From Chitinophagaceae bacterium (GTDB taxonomy: Bacteria > Bacteroidota > Bacteroidia > Chitinophagales > Chitinophagaceae), in the NCBI GenBank assembly GCA_022843585.1, contig JALHNJ010000001.1, forward strand, positions 992,001-1,056,000: DNA of 64,000 nt, read 5' to 3'. The notes below the pieces were generated by a model that saw only the letters and a list, made by a program, of their open reading frames with translations, did not search any database and was not told the DNA's origin. Positions 25,765 through 34,329 of the stretch are shown piece after piece (position 1 is the first letter of the stretch; each line of letters begins with the position of its first letter). The translations under genes and the position numbers were made by a program.

Positions 25765-26415
25765 ATGAAATCAATTACAATCGAAGGACAACTGAGGACC
25801 GGATTCGGCAAAGGCGCCACCCGACAACTCCGCTCTCAGGAACTGGTGCCCGGTGTAATTTATGGCGGCTCTGCAGAGATCAGCTTTCATGCTCCTGCAA
25901 AAGCTTTCAAAAATTTAGTGTACACCCCGAGTTTCCAGATCGCTGAAGTAAAATTAGATGGCAAAACTTACAGAACTATTCTGAAGGATTTGCAGTTTGA
26001 CAAAGTGGATGACAAATTGATCCACGTAGACCTGCTGGAACTGGTAGACGATAAAAAAGTGATTGCTGATATCCCATTGAAGTTTGTAGGAACTTCTAAG
26101 GGAGTAAAAGACGGTGGTAAGTTAATTACCAAAATGAAATCACTGAAAGTAAAAACATTACCTAAGTACCTGAAAGAGCAAATTGAAGTTAGCATTGACA
26201 ATTTGGAGTTGAATGGTAACATCAGAGTTGAAGATGTAAAATTGGACAACTACGAAATTCTTAATTCACCTCGTATTCCAATTGCATCTGTAGTATTAAC
26301 AAGACAGTTGAAACAAGAGGAAGCTGCTGCAACACCTGCTGCTGCTAAGCCTGCTGCCGGAGCTGCTGCTCCAGCCGCTGCTGCTGCGCCTGCAAAAGCT
26401 GCTGCCAAGAAGTAA
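25765..26415 (+). CDS. rplY: 50S ribosomal protein L25, long CTC form
   Basis: Binds 5S rRNA in the large subunit. 216 residues against about 94 for the E. coli form. An N-terminal L25 domain (FGKGATRQLRSQELVPGVIYGG) is joined to the C-terminal TL5/CTC beta-domain (IPLKFVGTSKGVKDGGKL), then an Ala/Pro/Lys-rich low-complexity tail of about 30 residues (codons GCT/GCC/GCA). Ends 23 nt before a very strong terminator. Confidence 0.95.
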   Translation: MKSITIEGQLRTGFGKGATRQLRSQELVPGVIYGGSAEISFHAPAKAFKNLVYTPSFQIAEVKLDGKTYRTILKDLQFDKVDDKLIHVDLLELVDDKKVIADIPLKFVGTSKGVKDGGKLITKMKSLKVKTLPKYLKEQIEVSIDNLELNGNIRVEDVKLDNYEILNSPRIPIASVVLTRQLKQEEAAATPAAAKPAAGAAAPAAAAAPAKAAAKK

Positions 26416-26437
26416 GCACTTTTTCAAAGAATATTCA

Positions 26438-26470
26438 AACCCGTCTCGTTTTATGCGAGACGGGTTTTTT
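26438..26470 (+). terminator. Intrinsic terminator of rplY
   Basis: Perfect 11-bp GC-rich stem AACCCGTCTCG / CGAGACGGGTT with a 7-nt loop, continuing into six Ts. Confidence 0.93.
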
Positions 26471-26507
26471 AATCGGTAAACCCGATATTTGATTTAGATA
26501 ATAACAC

Positions 26508-27083
26508 ATGAAATTCTTAATCGTCGGCTTGGGAAATATTGGTGATGAATATGCTCACACAAGACATAACATTGGCTTTGATGTTGTGAATGCGTTTGTA
26601 CAAAAGCATCAGGCTACTTTTAAAGTTGACAGGCTGGCTTATATGGCTGCCGTAAAATGGAAAGGGAAACAATTCATTTGCATTTGTCCTACCACCTATA
26701 TGAACCTGAGCGGTAAGGCTGTAAAATATTGGATGGATAAAGAAAAAATTCAATTGGAAAATATACTGGTAATAGTGGATGAAGTAGCTATCCCATTCAA
26801 CAAACTAAGAATAAAGCCAGGAGGAAGTGATGGTGGACATAATGGATTGAAGAGTATCCATGAATTGCTGGGAACCACTAATTATCCAAGACTGCGATTC
26901 GGCATTGGGAACGACTATCCTAAGGGGTTGCAGGCCGATTTTGTGCTCGGTAAATGGACGAAAGAAGAGGAGCCATTAGTAAAGCTTAAAATTGAAAAGT
27001 CGGTAGAGGCTATTGAATGCTTTGCCACACAAGGCCTTGCAACGGCCATGAATACCATAAATAATCAGGAGTATTCACTATGA
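26508..27083 (+). CDS. pth: Peptidyl-tRNA hydrolase
   Basis: Recycles peptidyl-tRNAs released from stalled ribosomes. 191 residues. The catalytic His is in TRHNIGFDVV, the conserved TYMNLSGKAV loop and VVDEVAIPF (catalytic Asp) follow, and GGSDGGHNGLKSI is diagnostic. ATG 38 nt after the rplY terminator, so it has its own promoter, which I cannot place confidently. Confidence 0.96.
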   Translation: MKFLIVGLGNIGDEYAHTRHNIGFDVVNAFVQKHQATFKVDRLAYMAAVKWKGKQFICICPTTYMNLSGKAVKYWMDKEKIQLENILVIVDEVAIPFNKLRIKPGGSDGGHNGLKSIHELLGTTNYPRLRFGIGNDYPKGLQADFVLGKWTKEEEPLVKLKIEKSVEAIECFATQGLATAMNTINNQEYSL

Positions 27084-27233
27084 TAAATCAGATTGATTAC
27101 TTAATTTAGCCGCCCGACCTGCGACAATCGCAACGAATCCAATAGACATACTGATAGCCACCTGAATATATGGGATAAACAGCCGTATGAGCAATGTATC
27201 CGATGTATTTACTAAAACCACCACCTTTCGTTT

Positions 27234-27845
27234 ATGAAAATATTTTGTGTTGGACGAAACTATGTAGCACATGCTGAAGAATTAGGCAATGAGGTTCCGG
27301 ATGAACCTGTAATATTTATGAAGCCTAAAAGCGCCATGTTGCAACCGCATACACCATTTTATTATCCTGAGTTTACCAATGAGCTTCACTATGAATGTGA
27401 ACTGGTGTTGCGTATCAGCAAAAATGGTAAATACATCCAGGAAAAATTTGCCAGTAAATATTATGATGCTATTACTGCAGGTATTGATTTTACGGCGAGA
27501 GATATACAAAACCAGTTAAAAGAAAAGGGACTTCCCTGGGAAAAAGCAAAAGCCTGGGATAATTCTGCTGTAATTGGGAAGTGGACACCGCTAACCAATA
27601 TTAAAAACAAAAAGGACATCAATTTCTGTTTATACAAAAACAAAGAACTCGTTCAGCAAAGCAATTCATCCATGATGATTCATAGCTTTGATGAGATAGT
27701 AGCCTATATTTCAAATTACTTCTCTGTGAATATTGGGGATGTAATTTTTACCGGTACACCCGCCGGCGTAGGCGAAGTGGTAGTAGGAGATGAGTTAGAG
27801 GGATTTATTGAGGATGACAGCATGTTTACACTGGAAGTTAAATAA
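27234..27845 (+). CDS. Fumarylacetoacetate hydrolase (FAH) family protein
   Basis: 203 residues, the short single-domain FAH form that includes acylpyruvases and oxaloacetate tautomerases. The metal-binding Glu-Glu-Asp set is visible in HYECELVLRI and AGIDFTARDIQ. The start KIFCVGRNYVAHAEELGNEVPDEPVIFMKPKSAM and the late FTGTPAGVG are typical. The substrate cannot be told; tautomerase or acylpyruvate hydrolase are the likeliest. ATG at 27234 overlaps the stop of a possible 16-codon ORF (27187-27237). CACCTTTC just upstream is one or two bases off a -7 box, so leaderless initiation is also possible. Confidence 0.9.
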   Translation: MKIFCVGRNYVAHAEELGNEVPDEPVIFMKPKSAMLQPHTPFYYPEFTNELHYECELVLRISKNGKYIQEKFASKYYDAITAGIDFTARDIQNQLKEKGLPWEKAKAWDNSAVIGKWTPLTNIKNKKDINFCLYKNKELVQQSNSSMMIHSFDEIVAYISNYFSVNIGDVIFTGTPAGVGEVVVGDELEGFIEDDSMFTLEVK

Positions 27846-27898
27846 AAGCGGCTTGGCGGATCATCTCCGGCCAGGCTAACGAAACCAACTGCAACAAG

Positions 27899-27934
27899 AA
27901 GGTCATTCTGGTAAAACAGGATGGCCTTTCTTTT
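27899..27934 (+). terminator. Terminator of the FAH-family gene
   Basis: 12-bp stem AAGGTCATTCTG / CAGGATGGCCTT (two G-U pairs), 6-nt loop, then TCTTTTAT. Confidence 0.75.
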
Positions 27935-27981
27935 ATGCGTATAGAAGTTTTTGAAATAAAAATGCTGTAAAGTGTTTCCCT

Positions 27982-27989
27982 TAAATTTG
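27982..27989 (+). promoter_or_regulatory. -7 box of the E1 dehydrogenase gene
   Basis: TAAATTTG, exact match to TAnnTTTG, 23 nt before ATG 28013. No good -33 element. Confidence 0.45.
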
Positions 27990-28012
27990 TTGGCTATTAT
28001 TGCTTGCTGCAA

Positions 28013-30082
28013 ATGATCGACAACACTATCTTATTGAAAGCTTATCGGCTTATGAGCCAGGCAAAAGCGATGGCTCAAACATATGAAGCCAATCGTTCTA
28101 TTTGTAAATACGTTCATTCCACAGCAAGAGGACATGAAGCCATACAATTAGCCACCGCTTTTCAATTACAACCACATGATTTTGTAAGCCCTTATTACCG
28201 TGATGAAAGTATGATAATGGGGTTGGGCTTTTCACCCTACGAACAAATGCTGCAATTGCTGGCCAAAGGCAACGATATTTTTACCGGCGGCCGTGAATAT
28301 TATTCGCATCCCAATTACAGGGGTGATGATAAGCCTACGATAATACACCAAAGCAGTGCTACTGGTATGCAGGCTATTCCAACAACAGGAATAGCACAGG
28401 GAATAAAATACAAGGCCTCCTTGCCCTTAGATGGAGAAGCCTCCCCAAACCCCTCCGAAGAAGGGCCTGTTGTTATCTGTTCTCTCGGCGATGCAAGCAT
28501 TACAGAAGGAGAAGTAAGCGAAGCATTTCAATTTGCTGTATTAAAGCAATTGCCAATTATATATTTAATACAAGATAATAATTGGGGCATAAGTGTTACT
28601 GCAGAAGAAGCAAGAGCTATGAATGCTTTTGAATTTGCTGCTGGTTTTAAAGGGATGAACAGGGTGCAGGTAGATGGCAGCGATTTTGAAGCCTCTTATT
28701 TGGTAATGAAAGATGTGGTAGATTTTGTACGCAGAGAAAGAAAGCCCTATCTCGTACATGCACAAGTGCCGTTGCTCGGCCATCATACAAGTGGCGTTAG
28801 AAAAGAATTTTATCGAACAGATAATGATTGGGAAAAGCATTTACAAGATGATCCCAATCCAAAACTTAGAAAAAAATTATTGGAAAGAGGCGTAAGTGAA
28901 AATGATTTGTTGAAAATAGAAAAAGAAGCAGCGGAATTAGTAGCCAATGATTTTGCAAAAGCTGTAGCTGCACCTGAACCAGATCCTGCAACAATAATGG
29001 ATCATGTTTTTGCACCGGCAACAATTACAGAAGAGAAAGGAGAAAGAAATCCTGCAGGTGCTGCAAAAATTGTGATGGTGGATGCGGCTCTTTTTGCTAT
29101 TCGTGAAATAATGGAACAACATCCTGAAGCAGTTTTATATGGGCAAGATGTTGGAAAAAGATTAGGTGGTGTTTTTCGTGAAGCCGCAACATTGGGAGAA
29201 CAGTTTGGAGACAACAGGGTCTTTAATACGGCTATACAAGAAGCATATGTTGTTGGCTCTACTGTTGGCATGAGTGCTGTCGGGCTAAAACCAATTGTGG
29301 AAGTACAGTTTGCTGATTATATCTACCCGGGTTTTAATCAATTGGTGACAGAAGTTTCTAAAAGTTGCTATCTCACCTGTGGAAAATTCCCTGTCTCTAT
29401 GATATTGAGAGTGCCAGTTGGTGCGTACGGTGGCGGCGGTCCTTATCATAGTGGAAGTGTAGAAACAACTGTTCTTTCGATCAAAGGAATTAAAGTGGCT
29501 TATCCTTCCAATGCTGCAGATATGAAAGGATTGATGAAGGCAGCTTACTATGATCCAAACCCGGTGGTAATGTTAGAACATAAAGGACTTTACTGGAGCA
29601 AAGTACCGGGAACGGAAGATGCAAAAACAGCAGAGCCATCGAAAGATTATATTTTACCATTTGGTAAAGCAAATATTATTCTCAACGCATCAGCATCTTC
29701 CATTGCGAATGGTGAAAGTTGCGTAGTGATCACCTATGGAATGGGAGTATATTGGGCGAAAGCCGCTGCAAAGAATTTTAACCAGCAAATTGAAATAGTT
29801 GATCTGCGAACATTATTCCCATTGGATGAAGAATTGATCTTTGAAAGAGTAAAAGCACATGGAAAATGTTTAGTGCTTACCGAAGAGCAACAAAATAATT
29901 CTTTTGCTGAAGCATTAGCTGGACGAATATCCAAACATTGTTTCAAAAATTTAGATGCTCCCGTTGAAGTATTAGGTGCTTTAAACTTACCTGCTGTGCC
30001 AATGAATATTGATTTGGAAAAAGCGATGTTGCCGAATGAGGGGAAGGTGGAGAATGTTTTGAAGCAGTTGTTGAATTCCTAA
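28013..30082 (+). CDS. Fused alpha/beta E1 component of a 2-oxoacid dehydrogenase (2-oxoisovalerate type)
   Basis: ThDP-dependent decarboxylase feeding a lipoyl-E2. 689 residues from ATG 28013; TTG at 28004 would add three residues. The alpha half (1-330) has the ThDP motif GDASITEGEVSEAF to DNNWGIS. The beta half (about 350-689) has GQDVGKRLGGVFREA, VEVQFADYIYPGFNQLVTE and a transketolase C-terminal domain (DLRTLFPLDEE). Alpha-beta fusions of the branched-chain type are common in Bacteroidota, so pyruvate or branched-chain 2-oxoacids are the likely substrates. An odd Pro/Ser/Asn/Glu insert at residues 135-152, just before the ThDP motif, looks like an in-frame dispersed repeat. It ends with no gap against the convergent lipoprotein gene. 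Confidence 0.92.
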   Translation: MIDNTILLKAYRLMSQAKAMAQTYEANRSICKYVHSTARGHEAIQLATAFQLQPHDFVSPYYRDESMIMGLGFSPYEQMLQLLAKGNDIFTGGREYYSHPNYRGDDKPTIIHQSSATGMQAIPTTGIAQGIKYKASLPLDGEASPNPSEEGPVVICSLGDASITEGEVSEAFQFAVLKQLPIIYLIQDNNWGISVTAEEARAMNAFEFAAGFKGMNRVQVDGSDFEASYLVMKDVVDFVRRERKPYLVHAQVPLLGHHTSGVRKEFYRTDNDWEKHLQDDPNPKLRKKLLERGVSENDLLKIEKEAAELVANDFAKAVAAPEPDPATIMDHVFAPATITEEKGERNPAGAAKIVMVDAALFAIREIMEQHPEAVLYGQDVGKRLGGVFREAATLGEQFGDNRVFNTAIQEAYVVGSTVGMSAVGLKPIVEVQFADYIYPGFNQLVTEVSKSCYLTCGKFPVSMILRVPVGAYGGGGPYHSGSVETTVLSIKGIKVAYPSNAADMKGLMKAAYYDPNPVVMLEHKGLYWSKVPGTEDAKTAEPSKDYILPFGKANIILNASASSIANGESCVVITYGMGVYWAKAAAKNFNQQIEIVDLRTLFPLDEELIFERVKAHGKCLVLTEEQQNNSFAEALAGRISKHCFKNLDAPVEVLGALNLPAVPMNIDLEKAMLPNEGKVENVLKQLLNS
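28415..28468 (+). repeat. In-frame GC-rich repeat insert within the E1 gene
   Basis: Encodes a low-complexity loop containing EASPNPSEEG. The DNA core CCCCAAACCCCTCCG differs in base composition from its A/T-rich surroundings and matches the CCCCAA-R-CCCCT core between folD and queE. Boundaries are estimates. Confidence 0.55.
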
Positions 30083-30724
30083 TTATTTTACAACCGCTTT
30101 TATTAGCCCATAAATTTTGATTGTATCTGTATAATTAACCTCGAATGCTGTATGATGTGCCTTTAAAAGAAGTGATATTTTAGCTTTGATGCTATCTCCT
30201 TTTTGATATTTTTCTTTCTCTAACAAGATATTTTGGGTGATAATTGTAAAAATTGGCTGCTTCCAATTTGTATCTAGAAGGGCATGAGTATATATTAACT
30301 TAGAAGTAAAATTATCTGTTTGTTTGAAAAGTTTTAGCGCATATGGAATACTATCAATATGTGGACCACTGAGATCATTGGGCAAAGCCTTAAAATTAAA
30401 TTGAAGCGTATCATTTTGTTTTTTAACCTCACATTCCCTTAGAAAATATTTTGTTTTATCTGCTAAGATGAATGTCTCAGCTGTATGAAAGTACTTTGTA
30501 GAATCTTCTTCAATTGTTACAAAATAGCTATAGTTGTTAAAGCGAAAAAATTTCTCGCTGAAAGAATCGCTTTTATAACTTTCCGGAGATTCAAGCGAAG
30601 GGTATTCTACTAATTTTTCAATAGTCTCATTTTTTAAGACGCTGATGATTTCGTTCTGTTTTTTTGGCTGACTGCAAGAAAATCCAAAAGATATTACCAA
30701 TAGATATATAAAGAAGTGTTTCAA
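30083..30724 (-). CDS. Hypothetical lipoprotein
   Basis: 213 residues from a TTG start three bases after the aspS stop. Lipobox FGFSC with Cys17, then SQPKKQ. The rest is charged and beta-leaning, with no family I recognise (segments FAEKFFRFNNYSYF-like and a final EVNYTDTIKIYGLIKA). Tight spacing puts it in the aspS transcript. It abuts the E1 gene tail to tail with no intergenic base. Function unknown. Confidence 0.7.
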   Translation of the reverse strand: MKHFFIYLLVISFGFSCSQPKKQNEIISVLKNETIEKLVEYPSLESPESYKSDSFSEKFFRFNNYSYFVTIEEDSTKYFHTAETFILADKTKYFLRECEVKKQNDTLQFNFKALPNDLSGPHIDSIPYALKLFKQTDNFTSKLIYTHALLDTNWKQPIFTIITQNILLEKEKYQKGDSIKAKISLLLKAHHTAFEVNYTDTIKIYGLIKAVVK

Positions 30725-30727
30725 GAA

Positions 30728-32557
30728 TTATTTCAAATTTAGCTTTATCTGCAATTCATCAAACTGCTTTTCATCAATCGTAGCAGGCGCATCTAACATT
30801 ACATCTCTTCCGGAATTATTTTTTGGAAATGCAATAAAGTCACGAATGCTTTCGCTACCACCGAGGATAGCACAAAGTCTGTCAAAACCAAAAGCAATAC
30901 CACCATGCGGAGGTGCACCATACTCAAAGGCACCGAGTAGGAACCCAAATTTGTGTAGTTGTTCTTCTTCATTCATTCCCAATGCAGCAAACATTTTTTC
31001 CTGCAATTCTCTCTGGAAAATACGGATAGAACCACCACCGATCTCATTTCCATTCAATACCATGTCATACGCATTGGCTTTGATATTTGCATATGGATGT
31101 TTCAAATATTCGGCAGCATTGTCAATAACAGGATTGTTATTGATCATCGTCTCTATTTGCGCAGGCTTTGGAGAAGTAAACGGATGGTGACGAGCCACCC
31201 AACGGTTTCCTTCTTCATCATATTCAAATAAAGGAAAGTCTAATACCCATAAGAGTTTGAACTCGGTATCTTTCCGTAATCCTAAACGGGTAGCCATTTC
31301 CATTCTCAGATCGCTGATGGCTTTTCTTGTTCTTTCTTCTGCACCGGCCAGTATTAAAACTAAATCACCGGCTTTTGCATTAGCTGCATCAGCAATGGCT
31401 TTTAATTTTTGTTCGCTATAGAATTTGTCTACGCTGCTTTTATAGGTTCCGTCGGCATTTACTTTTATAAACACAAGCCCTTTCATTCCTATTTGCGGAC
31501 GTTTCACCCATTCTGTTAATTCATCGGTTTGCTTGCGACTGTATTCACTGCAACCTGGTACTGCAATTGCAACAACGGTTTCTGCTTCATCAAATACTTT
31601 GAAGTCAGCTCCGTTTATTAATGCAGCTTTATCTTGTTTATCTGTATAAACAGTAGAAGGTTTTTTCAGGTTCAGCACTTTCATGTCGAAGCGGATATCT
31701 GGTTTGTCGTTACCATAATTCCACATCGCATCTTCCCAGGTCATCCGTTGCACTGTTTCGGTATAGTCTATCCCTTTTACATCTTTGAAGATGGATTTGA
31801 TCATGCCTTCAAACATGTTCAGGATATCTTCCTGTTCTACAAATGCCATTTCACAGTCAATCTGTGTAAACTCCGGCTGGCGGTCGGCTCTCAGATCTTC
31901 ATCCCGAAAACATTTTACAATTTGATAGTAACGGTCGTAACCACTTACCATTAATAATTGTTTGAATGTTTGTGGAGATTGGGGTAAGGCATAAAACTGT
32001 CCGGGATTCATTCTGCTGGGTACCACAAAATCTCTAGCACCTTCCGGAGTAGATTTAATTAGAAACGGAGTTTCTATATCCATGAAATTATTCTGGTGCA
32101 AATAATTTCGGGCAGCACGGTTTACTGCATAACGGAGTTCCAGATTTTTCTTCACTGCATTTCGGCGCAGATCAAGAAAACGATATTTCATTCGAAGGTC
32201 ATCGCCGCCATCGGTATCATCCTGTATAGTGAATGGAGGAACGGCTGATTTGTTCAATATTTTAAATGATGTAACAGTGATCTCAATTTCACCAGTGGGG
32301 ATGTTGGAGTTTTTATTGCTGCGTTCGTTTACAACACCTGTTGCTTGTAATACAAACTCACGACCTAACGGGTTTTCATCCAGTTGCTTGGAAAGATCCT
32401 CACCCATCAATAACTGGGTGATGCCGTATCGGTCACGCAGATCAACAAAGGTGATTGCGGTACCTAATTTTCTTACGGTTTGCACCCAGCCTGCCAAAGT
32501 AACTTCAGTGCCTTTTTGTGTTAATCTTAATTCGCCACAAGTGTGAGTTCTGTACAT
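30728..32557 (-). CDS. aspS: Aspartyl-tRNA synthetase
   Basis: Charges tRNA-Asp. 609 residues from ATG 32557 ([15 protein letters not shown]), the normal start; an in-frame TTG at 32572 is unlikely. The OB-fold anticodon domain ([24 protein letters not shown]), class II motif 2 ([21 protein letters not shown]), the bacterial GAD insertion domain at about 290-430, and motif 3 ([15 protein letters not shown]) are present. Long leader of about 118 nt containing a closing inverted repeat and a dispersed repeat. A TTG-start lipoprotein gene follows directly. Confidence 0.97.
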   Translation of the reverse strand: MYRTHTCGELRLTQKGTEVTLAGWVQTVRKLGTAITFVDLRDRYGITQLLMGEDLSKQLDENPLGREFVLQATGVVNERSNKNSNIPTGEIEITVTSFKILNKSAVPPFTIQDDTDGGDDLRMKYRFLDLRRNAVKKNLELRYAVNRAARNYLHQNNFMDIETPFLIKSTPEGARDFVVPSRMNPGQFYALPQSPQTFKQLLMVSGYDRYYQIVKCFRDEDLRADRQPEFTQIDCEMAFVEQEDILNMFEGMIKSIFKDVKGIDYTETVQRMTWEDAMWNYGNDKPDIRFDMKVLNLKKPSTVYTDKQDKAALINGADFKVFDEAETVVAIAVPGCSEYSRKQTDELTEWVKRPQIGMKGLVFIKVNADGTYKSSVDKFYSEQKLKAIADAANAKAGDLVLILAGAEERTRKAISDLRMEMATRLGLRKDTEFKLLWVLDFPLFEYDEEGNRWVARHHPFTSPKPAQIETMINNNPVIDNAAEYLKHPYANIKANAYDMVLNGNEIGGGSIRIFQRELQEKMFAALGMNEEEQLHKFGFLLGAFEYGAPPHGGIAFGFDRLCAILGGSESIRDFIAFPKNNSGRDVMLDAPATIDEKQFDELQIKLNLK

Positions 32558-32594
32558 AGTTGTAAACTTCAAAAATTGGTCAATTGAATTAATG

Positions 32595-32675
32595 CAGTTG
32601 AAGTGTGCGACGCAAGGGACGGTGATAGTAGCACAATTGCTGGCTAAATTCTTATATTGCTCTTTACTTCAACTG
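32595..32675 (-). repeat. aspS leader: perfect 10-bp inverted repeat enclosing a dispersed GTGCGACGCAA element
   Basis: CAGTTGAAGT at 32595-32604 and its reverse complement at 32666-32675 can close a 61-nt loop. The predicted 5' end of the transcript lies at about 32676, so the stem would include the transcript's first bases. The loop carries GTGCGACGCAA (32605-32615), which recurs at 51668-51678 in reverse. Confidence 0.6.
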
Positions 32676-32679
32676 GCGG

Positions 32680-32687
32680 CAAAGATA
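32680..32687 (-). promoter_or_regulatory. aspS -7 box
   Basis: TATCTTTG followed by CCGCC on the minus strand, the typical Bacteroidetes context. About 118 nt of leader to the ATG. Confidence 0.55.
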
Positions 32688-32743
32688 ACAATGCAATAGC
32701 TAATTTTTGTTGGTTTTTAGTACCGCCTGGGAGGCTTTTGTAT

Positions 32744-33154
32744 TTATGTAGCAATTGTTTTACCGGCTTTTAGCTCTTTAGGGAAATGTATAGCGTAATA
32801 GAATAAAAGTATAAAAAGGCCTATGAAAAATGGGATTAAAGCGAGATGTTTTCCGGTTACCCAAGCCCAGACAATATATTCATCAAATCCAAAAAATTCA
32901 CTGACCATCCAGTAGCCATTGGCACTTATCCAAAAGGCTATGGCAAGATTATGTGCCAGTTCTGCTTTTATACTACGGGTACGCCATGCGATGATGATGG
33001 CAATAGTTAATGTTGGAATAAACATGGCAAGCCCAAGTTCCCGCCAGATTAAACACCAACTAATATCTTTTACTAGCCAGAAAACGATATGCATATTTTC
33101 CATACGCCTGTATCTTGCAGGAATGATGTATTGTCTTTCGTTAGCTTGATTCAT
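32744..33154 (-). CDS. Small integral membrane protein, family unknown
   Basis: 136 residues, ATG start. Three to four hydrophobic segments at about 35-57 (LGLAMFIPTLTIAIIIAW), 69-88 and 103-123 (LALIPFFIGLFILLFYYAI), with basic residues on one side of each, so a multi-spanning inner-membrane protein. No signal peptide or catalytic motif, and no family recognised. It lies 24 nt downstream of where the FAD oxidoreductase gene ends... on the same strand, and may share its transcript. Confidence 0.7.
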   Translation of the reverse strand: MNQANERQYIIPARYRRMENMHIVFWLVKDISWCLIWRELGLAMFIPTLTIAIIIAWRTRSIKAELAHNLAIAFWISANGYWMVSEFFGFDEYIVWAWVTGKHLALIPFFIGLFILLFYYAIHFPKELKAGKTIAT

Positions 33155-33178
33155 TGGTAATTTGTTAGCTGGAGAAAG

Positions 33179-34243
33179 TTAAGAAATATTGCGGGAAAGT
33201 ATTTTGCTAAAGCGATTTACATCCGCTTCTGAATTGATTGGTTCGTTATGTACCAAATGATTGGCCAATTGCTTTGCAAAAAATGGGGCCAGTGAGCAGC
33301 CTTTTGTTCCCATGCCATTTAAGATTCCAACAGCTGGATGTAAGGGATGGAAACCAACAAAAGGTCTTCGTTCCAATGTAGCGGGGCGAATGCCACAGAG
33401 ATGATGGGTGATCTTGAAAGGAACTTTTAACCAATGCTTTAATAGTTGTTCTGTTTTGGTATAAAATTCTTCTGTTGGATTTTCATTGTCAAATTCCCAG
33501 GCATAATTAGAACCTACCCACCATTGCCCCGGAGTTGAGAGAGGCACCAACATCATTCCTTTTTTGTAAATATGTGTAGGAGATAAATCTGGTGCATCTA
33601 TCAATAGCATTTCCCCTTTGTTAGGGGCAAACGGTAATAGACTAAAATATGAATTAGTGGCACTGCTCTTTCCATCGCAGAAAATAATTTTGTCGGCAGT
33701 AATGTTTTTGTATTGAATTTTATCAGCAACTTTTAATTGAGTGATATCAAATTTTTCTTCCAGTAATTGATCGTTTACAATTAGTTGTTTTCGCCAGGCA
33801 GGTAATAATGAATCAAGGTGAACAGTATAAACAGGTTTTATTTCGCCGCAGCCAAAATCATAGTTGAACTGATTTAGAAAATGATTTTGCTCCGGGTAGC
33901 TGCTAACATAATCTGCTTTTTCATCAACCCGCTGCATAAAGCTTTGGCGCATTTGCGGACTGGGGAAAAAGTCGATGATATTTTTTTGGGAAAGAACAGT
34001 AATGGCTAATTCATTTCCCATTTGCAAATAAGCACCCATTGCAAAAGGAAGAATTTCTTTGGCCATCCACACTTCTACATGGCGACGACCTGTAACCGGA
34101 TTGATAATACCGGCAGCAATTCTGGAAGGAGCAAGGCTATAATGATTATCAATTACAAGAAAGGATTTCTTTTCTTTTTGTAGGAAATAGCTGAGCCAGG
34201 TGCCGCTGATACCTTGACCAATGATGAGATAATCTATCTGCAT
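33179..34243 (-). CDS. FAD-dependent amine/D-amino-acid oxidase-family protein
   Basis: 354 residues from ATG 34243 (QIDYLIIGQGISGTWLSYFLQ), which puts the GxGxxG dinucleotide fold at residue 8 as expected. The earlier in-frame start at 34264 would fall in a periodic repeat. The DAO pattern continues with GIINPVTGRR, the substrate-domain region, and the C-terminal FAD loop GMGTKGCSLAPFFAKQL. It is likely a glycine/D-amino-acid or tRNA-mnm5-type oxidase relative; the exact substrate is not clear. It is downstream of the macroglobulin gene, separated by an octamer hairpin. Confidence 0.85.
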   Translation of the reverse strand: MQIDYLIIGQGISGTWLSYFLQKEKKSFLVIDNHYSLAPSRIAAGIINPVTGRRHVEVWMAKEILPFAMGAYLQMGNELAITVLSQKNIIDFFPSPQMRQSFMQRVDEKADYVSSYPEQNHFLNQFNYDFGCGEIKPVYTVHLDSLLPAWRKQLIVNDQLLEEKFDITQLKVADKIQYKNITADKIIFCDGKSSATNSYFSLLPFAPNKGEMLLIDAPDLSPTHIYKKGMMLVPLSTPGQWWVGSNYAWEFDNENPTEEFYTKTEQLLKHWLKVPFKITHHLCGIRPATLERRPFVGFHPLHPAVGILNGMGTKGCSLAPFFAKQLANHLVHNEPINSEADVNRFSKILSRNIS

Positions 34244-34260
34244 AAGCAAATGTAAGGATG

Positions 34261-34320
34261 CCACAGAAACACTGAAACACAGAATTGAAATTGCTTTTCT
34301 GTGCTTCTGTGTCTCAGTGG
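34261..34320. repeat. Inverted pair of three-unit octamer arrays (ACACAGAA) downstream of the macroglobulin gene
   Basis: On the + strand 34261-34284 is three 8-nt units near ACACAGAA. On the minus strand 34320-34297 is three 8-nt units of the same kind. The arms pair at 20 of 24 positions around a 12-nt loop. It lies between two minus-strand genes and may act as a terminator. Confidence 0.75.
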
Positions 34321-34329
34321 CAAAATACT

